This document shows positions 50,640 through 60,629 of a stretch of DNA of 64,000 nucleotides, piece after piece. The notes beneath the pieces are model-generated. The model did not search any database and was not told the origin of the DNA. It saw nothing but the letters and a program-made list of their open reading frames with translations. The translations under genes and the position numbers were made by a program. Each line of letters opens with the position of its first letter. Position 1 is the first letter of the stretch. The stretch comes from Blepharisma japonicum (lineage: Eukaryota > Ciliophora > Heterotrichea > Heterotrichida > Blepharismidae), in NCBI GenBank assembly GCA_949751835.1, contig CATKHK010000006.1, positions 310,001 through 374,000 on the forward strand, written 5' to 3'.

Positions 50640-50905
50640 GCAGCCTGCAGCCTTGCTCCTAGGTTTTAGGATGCATAAGTTTTCACAATCTGTTTTTTCA
50701 ACTAATTGAGAGATACTCAGTAGGATCACGCTCAGAATGCAAATCGCACGCTACAGACTATAGTTGCCAGCGGTTAAGGATATAAAATCTGGTTGGAATG
50801 CTTGAGCGCAGGCCAAGTTAGATCGCGATGCTCCATTCAATCGAATAAGTGTGGAATTAATGATTCTTATTCTGCGGTAATAGTGACGCGAAAAAAAATA
50901 CCAAA
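50640..50905. ncRNA. GC-richer island, candidate structured RNA
   Basis: About 265 bases with clearly higher GC than the flanks, no open frame of note, and several short complementary segments (for example TTGCCAG with CTGGTTGG). It lies between two genes, directly upstream of the Ras-like gene. I could not match it to U-snRNA, SRP, RNase P, telomerase or snoRNA consensus features. The strand is unknown, and the RNA call is only an inference from composition. Confidence 0.25.
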
Positions 50906-51035
50906 TTAAGATAAGATTGTTTGACAAAATGAGTCATTAATTTGAAAAATAATTACAATTTATTGCAGTTTTATAGCTGATCGAGTATCAAATTTCAAAT
51001 TAAATTCGATCTCCAAATAAGATTTAATTATATAA

Positions 51036-51593
51036 ATGGAGGCTGAAGTTGCTCGGAATACCGAAAATCACATAGGAACAGTTATAATAATTGGTGATCC
51101 TCAGGTTGGAAAAACAAATTTAATGACACGACTTGCTGTTAATTATTTGAATTTAAATTATTTCCCAACTTCTGGTGCAGATTTTGTAACCTCTAAATAG
51201 ATGTATAAAGAAGTGGAAATAAATAATATAAACCTTTCTCTGCAATTATGAGATACTGGAGGACAAGACAGATTTGCTAGTGTATTTTATAGTGGCGCTG
51301 ATGTTTTTCTTTTTGTCTATGATATTACTAATAGAAATTCATTTGAGAATATTCATGGATGATGAGAATTAATAAAAAGCAATGAAATACCTAAGAAATT
51401 CGAAATGATGCTCATTGGGAATAAAATTGATTTGAATAATATAAGAGAAGTGTCTTATGAAGAAGGAATGCAATTAGCTAAACAATTAGGAATGTGCTTT
51501 TTAGAGGTTTCGAACTTGTCTAAGAATAGCATAGATAACGTTCTTTTATTTTTAGCTAGCAGCTTATCTATCAAATATTTAAATCCAATTTAA
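51036..51593 (+). CDS. Divergent Ras-like GTPase without prenyl Cys
   Basis: 180 residues in two exons, with intron GTAACCTCTAAATAG at 51186-51200. It needs TGA as Trp in LQLWDTGGQDRF and GWWELIK. Motifs: G1 GDPQVGKT, G3 WDTGGQ (Ala to Gly against Rab DTAGQ), G4 GNKIDL. G5 is weak (EVSNLS in place of SAK). The C-terminus SIKYLNPI has no Cys, so it is not prenylated, unlike the nearby Rab. It may be a soluble or adaptor-type GTPase of the Rab-like or RJL class. The intron position is the same as in the Rab gene at 48416, after the G-x-D-F strand, which supports a shared origin. Confidence 0.85.
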
Positions 51594-51778
51594 GAAGCTT
51601 TATTTAAACAATTCATTTTATTATTTTTTTGAGTATTTTTATATTTAAAAACGCGTAGCTTAGCTTATTTATAATAACTACTGTGCAGATTGATCTAAAT
51701 ACTAGGAATTTCAATCATATTTCATATTATAGCCTGACTAATGTCGCATGATAAAAATATTTTATATAAGTAAATTAA

Positions 51779-54166
51779 TTAATATTTCCATATCTTTAAA
51801 GTGCAATCATAACTGCCAGATACAAATGTATTGCCTAATTTTGGATGATATGCAAGCCCTTTAACCCATTTATTATGACAATTTATCTCTCCAAAAATCT
51901 CTTTTGTTTCAAAATTTACCAATAAAATCGCATATTCACTACTAATCACAAGAAATTTTTCTGTACACGAAAAAGATAATGAAAGCAGTCATTCACTCAC
52001 AATATTTATTTCACTGCTTGTTTGAAATTCTTCAACTTTATAAATACATATCTTGCTTTGTTTTGCTTGAATAAACACTAGAAATTCTCCATCAGGAGAA
52101 AAAGAAACCGAATTTGCATTTGAGCATGCATTTTTTATCATTTTCTCTATTTGGAAAGATTCAAAATTAATAAGCTTAAGCATGTCAGTATCATCAATTG
52201 ATACAAAATATTTTTTATTTGGAGAAAAAATCAAACCTTTTACATGCCTATTTAATACTTCAGTCGATTTTATTATTGAAAAATTTTCAAGATCTCTCAA
52301 AACTATGCCATTACTGCCGTACAAGATAGTGTTTTCGTTAGGAACAAAGCATACTGAACTCACATATCGATTGCTGTCATTTATAGAGATTATCTCGGAG
52401 CATGTTTTTGCATCTCATATCTTAAGAGTTCTATCAGAACTGCCAGAAGCAATCATTAGTCCGCATGGAGAAATGGATACAGAGGCTATATAGCCGGTAT
52501 GCCCAATTAAAGTTCCTAAAAGCTCGTATGTTTTAGTGCTTCATATTTTTATTTTTTTATCTAAATTGCCTGATATAAAGTAATCACCTGTAGGAGAAAA
52601 AGCAACCACACTAATTGGATCTTGATGACCTTCAAATTTTTTATAATTATTTTGTGTATCAATTTTAAAAATATTGATTTTTCCATCATCATTCCCAGAT
52701 AATAAATATCCTCCGCATGGAGAAAATGACATCGCGCATATTTCTCTACTACATATAAATTTATTTATTATCTCTTGTGTTTCAATACTTCAAAGCCATA
52801 TACTTTTCCCTTTTCCACTAAACGCAAGAATTTCCCCATTTTTTGACACTTCAATAATCGACACAGCTATATCGCCAGATATTTGCATAACTTTTCTTGC
52901 TTCCGTTAAATGCCATACATTTATCACATGCTTATCAGTCCCAAAAACCAAAAATTTCCCTTTTGCTAAAAAACCTAAAGTTTTTACTTTATTTGGCCAA
53001 GAATTTATCAAATAGTCAATTTCCCATGTATTTGTCTTAAAAATTTTTAAGCTTAATGCAGATGATGCAGCTATATATTTTCCACAAGGAGAAAATAAAA
53101 CAATATTTGGATTTAGGATTTCTTGAATTATTTTGATACATGTTGACGTTTTTATGTCTCATATCCAAATGCATCCTGCCTTACTGCAAGAGGCTAGAAT
53201 TGCATCATCTGGAGAAAATGAAATAGATAAAATGCTGTTATTATCATGAGAGTTTAAACTTATGGATTCTCTTGTTTGTAAATTTGATAAATAAAGAGCG
53301 CTATTTCGACTTCCTGAAGCTAATCAAACACTATTGTTAGAAAATGCTAAGGAAAGGATTCAATCTTTATGGATTTTTAATTCCCAAATGATTTTTTCAG
53401 TTTTTATTTCAAGTATATATAAAAGGGTTCCACTTCCTCCAATAGCAGCATATTTTCCACAATTAGAAAAAGCCATGACAACCATAAGACTTTTATCTAG
53501 ATTTGTATTAAAAACTTCAATTCCAAATTTTGCATCTTCCAATTGACAATTGATCAAATTCGAATAATAAAAACTTGATTTTGAAAAATTAGTCCCTTGA
53601 AAGCTGCTATCTTTAAAATTGGTTTTAATAAAAAGATTTCCAGATAAATCAGCGTTAAGGATTCTCACTCTTTGCAAATCTTTATTTGAAAAAGAATAAT
53701 TGCATCTATTAAGTATTGTGGCTGCATTACTGGATGCTGTATCAATTTCATTTGTTTCTCGAGAAAGCAAAATTATAGAAAATAAAACAGATTTCAAGTC
53801 TTCTGTTACATATTTCACAAGATAAGGGAGAATTTGACTTTTCTGAGGGTTCTGATTAAAGTTGATATGATTGAAAAATGATAGTTTTATGCTGATTATA
53901 TCTTTTAAATTGGATATTTCTATAATGATTTTTTGTGAAATTGCTTTATTTACCTCTTTAAGCCTACCAAGATATGGTATGCTATGATTTTCTGATATTC
54001 TATATTTACTATCAAGTTTTGATCTTTTAGATTCGTAGCAATTAAGAAATGATCTGAAACTTGCCTTATATAATGCTTGAGATATATTCTTCTTGCTTTT
54101 TACCTTTCAACTATTAAGAAATGCTCGGCAATTGCTTAGAATCCTAACATCTCTTTCAATTTCCAT
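51779..54166 (-). CDS. Pentapeptide-repeat plus WD40 protein
   Basis: 795 residues in one frame, ATG 54164-54166 to TAA, with many TGA codons as Trp (IHKDW, KSIWLW, KIWSTKT and others). A helical N-terminal region runs to about 150. Pentapeptide repeats at about 165-212 (ILNADLSGNLFIKTNFKDSS, FQGTNFSKSS) form a short quadrilateral beta-helix. About twelve WD40 repeats then fill the rest, giving one or two beta-propellers (SISFSPDDAILASCSK, KIWDAKT, FSPTGDYFISGNLDKKIKIW). The part before the pentapeptides (SNAATILNRCNYSFSNKDLQ) resembles the winged-helix end of STAND ATPases, but no P-loop is present. It probably works as a scaffold or sensor. A decayed copy lies at 58265-59590. Confidence 0.85.
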
Positions 54167-54427
54167 TTACGAAAAATTAATTTACACTTTAATATTTATT
54201 AAATGAACATTAATAGCTTTGTAATTGCATTCAAAAGGTCTCCCCATCCTTCTTATATGTGGTTATTTTCTTATCTTCTCACCAATTGTTTATATTCAAA
54301 GTTAAATAGGTTTACCATCTTACAATTTACTTATCTTCCCTATGAGTATAATTTATAGAATCATATTACCTTTTCCTTAAACATTGCTTGCATTCAGCTA
54401 AGTTCCATATTACATCCTGATAAAAAT
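54167..54427. promoter_or_regulatory. Shared divergent promoter region of WD40 and hydrolase genes
   Basis: 261 bases between two divergent start codons. It is strongly conserved with 59591-59850 in the second cassette, including TATTACCTTTTCCTTAAACA and ATTCAGCTAA. No known motif was identified; regulatory function is inferred only from position and conservation. Confidence 0.4.
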
Positions 54428-55171
54428 ATGCTAACTTGGCTAGGACACGCTTCCTTCAAAATTGAATGCACTGAGCCTACAACTCATGCGAAGAGAATCT
54501 TATTTATTGATCCTTGGCTTTCAGGCCCAACATGCCCTGAGTCAGAGAGAAACCAGGCTCATGCAGACGTAATTTTAGTCACCCATGGTCACTATGATCA
54601 TTGTGCAGATGCCCCAAAATTGTCTCAACAAACTGGTGCTATAGTAGTCGGAACTTTCGAGTTAGCCAAAATAATGCAAACTCAAGGAGCTGCTCAAATT
54701 TATGGTATGAATAAGGGAGGCGTCTTTGAGAACGATTTTTGTATTGTCCACATGGTCCATGCCGATCATTCTGGATCTGTCCCTGCAGACCAATTTCCAT
54801 ACGCAGGAGATCCAGTTGGTTATGTGGTTGAGTTTAAAGATGGAACTCCAAGCATTTATCACGGAGGGGATACCAATGTAAACGCTAACATGCAAATTAC
54901 TACTGATTTGTATGCACCTACTATTGGATTGCTGCCTGTTGGAGGAAGGTTTACGATGGGGCCAAGGGAGCTCGCTTATGCTTTGAATAAGCTGTTAGGA
55001 AGTATTAAGACTGTAATTCCTATGCATTATGGGTCTTTTCCACTGTTGACTGGAACTCCTGAGCAGCTGCAGGTAGAAATTGAAAGAGTTTTCCCAGTTG
55101 ATCCTTCTAAACGAGCTAGAATCTTCATAATGAACTATGGAGGTCAAGTAGAATTAAGAACTTTGGCTTAA
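54428..55171 (+). CDS. UPF0173-type metal-dependent hydrolase
   Basis: 247 residues of the metallo-beta-lactamase fold. GHASFKIE at the start, IDPWLSGP, the metal motif THGHYDHCAD (H53, H55, D57, H58), GGDTNVNANM and PMHYGSFPLLTG mark it as UPF0173/YtkL-like. The family is widespread in bacteria and archaea and rare in eukaryotes. It has no signal peptide, and the metal ligands are complete, so it is predicted active on an unknown substrate. It is divergent from the WD40 gene and codirectional with the VIT/VWA gene 35 bases downstream. Possible horizontal origin is inferred from taxonomic distribution. Confidence 0.92.
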   Translation: MLTWLGHASFKIECTEPTTHAKRILFIDPWLSGPTCPESERNQAHADVILVTHGHYDHCADAPKLSQQTGAIVVGTFELAKIMQTQGAAQIYGMNKGGVFENDFCIVHMVHADHSGSVPADQFPYAGDPVGYVVEFKDGTPSIYHGGDTNVNANMQITTDLYAPTIGLLPVGGRFTMGPRELAYALNKLLGSIKTVIPMHYGSFPLLTGTPEQLQVEIERVFPVDPSKRARIFIMNYGGQVELRTLA

Positions 55172-55206
55172 TTTTTTAATATGCATTGGCAGAATTTATA
55201 AATAAA

Positions 55207-57198
55207 ATGACATCTCTGATCTTGACGAATGGAAATAAGCTGGAACTCACTGAGTTTTACATTGAGTGCAATACTGAGTGAATTTTAAATGAAATTACTT
55301 TGCATCAAACTTATTTTAACAATTCGCGAGAAATATACCAAGGATCTTATATTTATCCAGTGACTTCTGATTTAATCATATCGAAATTGTTTATTAGACA
55401 TGGAAGAAATGTGATTGAAGCTCAGATTTCTGAAATAGAAGAAGAGAAAAAAAATGATTATGAAGGAGATGAAAGACCTTACTTAGGAGATCTTGAACTT
55501 GAAAATTCCTATCGCCTGATGGAATTTCACCTTGGCAATCTCTCCCCTAAAAGTGAAATAAAAGTCGAAATAACTTATATCACACAAAGCGAATTCATAA
55601 GTGAAGCTAATAAATATAAAATTCATATCCCAAAAATGCTTATACCTCGCTATTCTGCTCCAAAATCTAGTCTTGCTCAAAAAAAAGGAAATCCAGCTCG
55701 AAATTGGAGCATAACTGCAAATATAAAAACTCCAAACATTATTACTTCAATTAATTCAAATATAGCAAATTTCAAGTTATCGACTCAAAATGATTGTTGG
55801 AAGATAGTAACAATTAGCATCTTAAAACTAAAAACTGATATTAATATTTTTTATCAATTTCAACCATCAGAAGACCCAATAATAGTAATTCAGCAAGACC
55901 CAAGAAACCAGAAAAATGCCATTCACCTTTCGTTTACTCCACCACAAATCCAAAATGAAATTACTGATTTTCAGCCAAAAGGAGAATTTATTATTCTTTT
56001 AGATTGCCATGATATGGATGAAGAGGAAAGTTTTATGCTAGCTAAAAAGGTAGCCGATTTATTAATAAAATCCCTTCCAGAAGACTCTTATTTCAATGTA
56101 GTTAGTTTCGGTACTGAATTTGATAAAATTTTTGATAAAAGCGTAAGATGTGAGCGAGACAAAATCGTGATGGCTTGCGACACAATAAAGACATTTGATA
56201 ATATGGGAAGTGTAGAAATCTTGAGGCCTATTAAATCAATTGTATCTGAGCCTAGCATAAATGGATACCAGCGTTATGTCTTTATTTTGATTAATGGAGA
56301 TGAAGAGTACTACACTACAGATTATGAAAATGAGATAACAAATTACATTAAAAATAAACAGATTTATTTTCAAATCAACACTATTGGAGTGGGAGATGCT
56401 ATCAATACGCATTTTATAAATGAAATCGCTAATGCAGGACATGGCTCTTCTTATCAAATTAAAAACTCTTCAGAAATTCAATCAGCCATAGCCTCTATGC
56501 TTGAAAAATCGGCATTACCAGGCTTAAGTAACATCGAAATTTGTAATCCTGATGAATTTGAACTTATCAGCCCTAAAAATTCTTTTAGTTCTTTTTACTG
56601 AGCCAATATATACATTTCAGGAATTTTACATCAAGAAATTTTGCCTCAGAAAATTATTGTAAAATGCACTGATGATATGTCAAAGCAAGAATTTTTAGTT
56701 GAGATTCCTATTAATTATGAAGGAAAACTGCAAAGCTCTGCAGCTTTAGTGACAGCTGTTAAGAGCTATTTTAATAGCTGCGAAAAAGCAGAAATTATAG
56801 AAAAATCGATTGCATATCAAGTTCTCAGTGAACATACTGAATTTTTAGGCGCTGATGTTGTAAACCCTAATTACGATGAAGATTGAGAATATTATGGTGG
56901 CTTGAATTATGAAGAGAATGATGAAAAATCTGAGTGCATGCAAGGAATACTTGATTTGCAGCTTGCTGATGGACATTGGGAATTTTCACATGAATTAGAA
57001 GAACTATTACAATATTTCTTAGGAAATAAAAAAATTAAAGATAAGAGAGCGCCTTTTGTTAATTTATTGATAGTTGCTATTTTGACTGAGAAGTGTCAAC
57101 GTTTTGAATATCATTGGGATCCGAATGTAAAGGAAGCAAAGAAATGGCTGAAGAAAAATAGACTTCAAGTAAAAAGTTTGCAAGAATTGTGCTTTTAA
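55207..57198 (+). CDS. VIT/VWA-domain protein A, copy 1 (MIDAS lost)
   Basis: 663 residues, one frame with TGA as Trp (ECNTEWILN, SFYWANIY, YDEDWEYY). A VIT domain spans about 1-130 (YIECNTEWILNEITLHQTYF). A VWA domain spans about 258-430. A C-terminal domain shared with VWA5A/PARP4-type proteins closes it (LDLQLADGHWEFSHELEELL). The VWA metal site (DxSxS) is absent: GEFIILLDCHDMDEEES in place of the DRSGSM type. The rest of the VWA fold is recognisable (LPEDSYFNVVSFG, RYVFILINGDEE, TIGVGDAINTHFINEIANAG). It is probably an intracellular protein-interaction platform. A close intact paralogue lies at 60630. Confidence 0.85.
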
Positions 57199-57276
57199 TT
57201 TGATTCGATTTTTATCTTTAAATTAAAAGTTAGATTTAGGATATCTGCTACATATTATTAAAGTTCTATATTTAAT

Positions 57277-58250
57277 ATGGCTTCTTTGATCTTGACTAAT
57301 GGAAATAAACTACTTACTAAGCTTCACATTAAGCGCAATACTGAGTGGGTTTTAAACGAAATCACCTTGCACCAAACTTACTATAACAATTCTCAAGAAA
57401 TAAGCAAAGGCTCTTATATTTATCCTGTAATTTCTAACTCAAAGTCTCGAAATTGATATCAAGTCTGGAGAAAACGTGATTATAGCTCGTGTATATGAAA
57501 AAGAAGAAGCTGCCGAAAAATATAATAATGCTATTGCTGCTGGAGGCAGGAAAAATAACAAAAGAGTCATCTGATATCATGGAATTTCACTTTGGAGTTC
57601 TCTTCCCCAAAGTGAAGTAAAAGTCGAAATAACTTATGTCACCCAAAGTGAATTCATGAGTGAAACCTATAATTATAGAGTTTATATTCCGCATGTGCTT
57701 ATGCCTCGATATTCGCCTTCAAAATCAAGTATAACCCAAGAAATGGCTGTTTAACTCTCAACTGGACAGGAGCGGCCAGTATCAAAGCTCCTAATATTCT
57801 TACTTCCATTACTTCTAATGTTTCAAATTTCGATTTATCAGTACAAAATGACACTGGAAGAATCTTACTTTTAGCATCTTAGAGCATGATCATGATGATC
57901 TTTTGCATTTATTATCAATATAAAACATCAGATGACCCATTTTAGTTTATCAACAAGATCCAAGAAATTTATCTTTCATTTACTCCAAAAAACCTTGATA
58001 CTGGCAGCCCAGACTGGGAGCCTAAAGGAGAATTTATTATTATTTTAGACAGAAGTGGATCCACGGAAGGAGAAAGGATCAAATTAGCTAGAGAAGCAGT
58101 GTATTTATTTATAAAATCTCTTCCAGAAGATTCTTATTTCAATGTTATTAGCTTTGGCAGCGGATTTAATAAACTTTTCGAGGGTGAAGCGAAAAAACTC
58201 TATGCTGAAGTTTTTTTTGCAAGCTTTTTAATGTCAAAGCAAGCCAAAAA
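57277..58250 (+). pseudogene. VIT/VWA protein B, decayed copy 1
   Basis: It starts with an intact ATG (MASLILTNGNKLLTKLHIKR, EWVLNEITLHQTYYNN) and the VIT signature ARVYEKEEAAEKYNNAIAAG. Frameshifts and stops occur near 57440, 57570 and 57750. The VWA part keeps the intact metal motif, IIILDRSGSTEGERIKLA, that the A copies have lost. It breaks off after FNVISFGSGF near 58150-58250, where duplicated WD40 sequence begins. It is a remnant of a once canonical VIT/VWA gene. Confidence 0.75.
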
Positions 58251-58264
58251 TAATTTTTTAGGTA

Positions 58265-59590
58265 AAAACTTCAAAGCCATATACTTTTCCCTTTTCAACT
58301 AAACGCAAGAATTTCCCCATTTTTTGACACTTCAATAATTGACACAGCTATATCGCCAGATATTTGCATAACTTTTCTTGCTTCCTTTAAATGCCATATA
58401 TTTATCACATGCTTATCAGTCCCAAAAACCAAAAATTTCCCTTTTGCCAAAAAACCTAAAATTTTACTTTATTTGGCCAAGAATTTATCAAATAGTCAAT
58501 TTGTCTTAAAAATTTTTAAGCTTAATGCAGATGATGCAGCTATATATTTTCCACAAGGAGAAAATAAAACAATATTTGGATTTAGGATTTCTTGAATTAT
58601 TTTGATACATGTTGACGTTTTTATGTCTCATATCCAAATGCATCTTGCCTTACTGTCAAGAGGCTAGAATTGCATCATCTGGAGAAAAAGAAATAGATAA
58701 AATGCTGTTATTATCATGAGAATTTAGACTTATGGATTCTCTTGTTTGTAAATTTGATAAATAAAGAGCGCTATTTCGACTTCCTGAAGCTAATCAAACA
58801 CTATTGTTAGAAAAGGCTAAGGAAAGGATTCAATCTTTATGGATTTTTAATTCCCAAATGATTTTTTCAGTTTTTATTTCAAGTATATATAAAAGGGTTC
58901 CACTTCTCCAATAGCAGCATATTTTCCACAATTAGAAAAAGCCATGACAACCATAAGACTTTTATCTAGATTTGTATTAAAAATTTCAATTCCAAATTTT
59001 GCATCTTCCAATTGACAATTTATCAAATTCGAATAAAAAACTTGATTTTGAAAAATTAGTCCCTAGAAAGATGCTATCTTTAAAATTGGTTTTAATAAAA
59101 AGATTCCCAGATAAATCAGCATTAAGGATTCTCACTCTGTGCAAATCTTTATTTGAAAAAGAATAATTGCATCTATTAAGTATTGTGGCTGCATTGCTGG
59201 ATGCTATATCAATTTCATTTGTTTCTCGAGAAAACAAAATTATAGAAAATAAAACAGATTTCAAGTATTCTGTTACATCCTTCACAAGATAAGGGAGAAT
59301 TTGACTTTTCTGAGGGTCCTGATTAAAATTGATATGATTCTGATTATATCTTTTAAATTGGATATTTCTATAATGATTTTTTGTGAAAGTGCTTTATTTA
59401 CCTCTTTAAGCCTACCAAGATATGGTATGCTATGATTTTCTGATATTCTATTTTTACTATCAAATTTTGATCTTTTAGATTCGTGATTATTAAGAAATGA
59501 TCTGAAACTTGTCTTATGTAATGCTTGAAATATATTCTTCTTGCTTTCTACCTTTCAAATATTAATCCTAACATCTCTTTCAATTTCCAT
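58265..59590 (-). pseudogene. Truncated, decayed copy of the pentapeptide/WD40 gene
   Basis: It matches 52785-54166 of the WD40 gene (same strand) from its ATG (59588-59590) to about the middle of the propeller, and stops near 58265. Several one- and two-base losses shift the frame (ATTCGAATAAAAAACTTG for ATTCGAATAATAAAAACTTG, among others). About half of the propeller repeats are missing. Confidence 0.85.
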
Positions 59591-59850
59591 TTACGAAAAA
59601 TTAATGTACACTTTAATATTTATTAAATGAACATTAATAGCTTTGTAATTGCATTCAAAAGGTCTCCCCATTCTCCTTAAATGTGGTTATTTTCTTATCT
59701 TCTCATCAATAATTATATTCAAAGTTAAATAGTTATCCATCTTACTATTTTACTTATCTCCCCTATAAGTATAATTTATAGAATCATATTACCTTTTCCT
59801 TAAACATTGCTTGCATTCAGCTAAATTCCATATTACATCCTGATAAAAAT
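59591..59850. other. Intergenic, copy of 54167-54427
   Basis: About 90% similar to the divergent spacer between the intact WD40 and hydrolase genes. It may still drive transcription of the hydrolase copy. Confidence 0.5.
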
Positions 59851-60593
59851 ATGCTAACGTGGCTAGGACACGCTTCCTTTAAAATTGAATGTACCGAGCC
59901 TACAACTCATGCTAAGAGAATCTTATTTATTGATCCTTGGCTTTCAGGCCCAACATGCCCTGAGTCAGAGAGAAACCAGGCTCATGCAGACGTAATTTTA
60001 GTCACCCATGGTCACTATGATCATTGTGCAGATGCACCAAAATTGTTTCAACAAACTGGCGCAATAGTAGTCGGGACTTTCGAGTTAGCCAAAATAATGG
60101 AAACTCAAGGAGCTGCTCAAATTTATGGTATGAATAAGGGAGGCGTTTTCGAGAACGATTTTGTATTGTTCACATGGTCCATGCCGATCATTCTGGATCT
60201 GGCCCTGCAGACCAATTTCCATACGCAGGAGATCCAGTTGGTTATATTGTCGAGTTTAAAGATGGAACTCCAAGCATTTATCACGGAGGAGATACCAATG
60301 TAAACGCTAATATGCAAATTACGACTGATTTGTATGCACCTGCTATTGGGCTGCTGCCTGTTGGAGGAAGGTTTACGATGGGGCCAAGGGAACTCGCTTA
60401 TGCTTTAAATAAGCTGTTGGGAAGCATTAAGACTGTGATTCCTATGCATTATGGGTCTTTTCCGCTGTTGACTGGAACTCCTGAGCAGCTCCAGATAGAA
60501 ATTGAAAGAGTTTTCCCAGTCGATCCTTCTAAACGAGCTAGAATCTTCATAATGAACTATGGAGGTCAAGTAGAATTAAGAACTTTGGCTTAA
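59851..60593 (+). pseudogene. UPF0173-type hydrolase copy 2, frameshifted
   Basis: About 95% identical to 54428-55171 but lacking one T in a run near 60160 (GAACGATTTTG against GAACGATTTTTG). The frame changes after NKGGVFENDF, so the encoded protein loses the GGDT and PMHYG motifs. The metal motif THGHYDHCAD is still encoded. Because the only lesion is in a homopolymer, an assembly error is possible; otherwise this is a very recent pseudogene. Confidence 0.75.
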
Positions 60594-60629
60594 TTTTTTA
60601 ATATGCATTGGCAGAATTTATAAATAAAT

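Noticed and set aside
50640-50905. tRNA, U-snRNA, SRP RNA or RNase P RNA
   Set aside because: No tRNA B box, Sm-type site, SRP domain tetraloop context or CR motifs could be found, so it is left as a candidate of unknown type.
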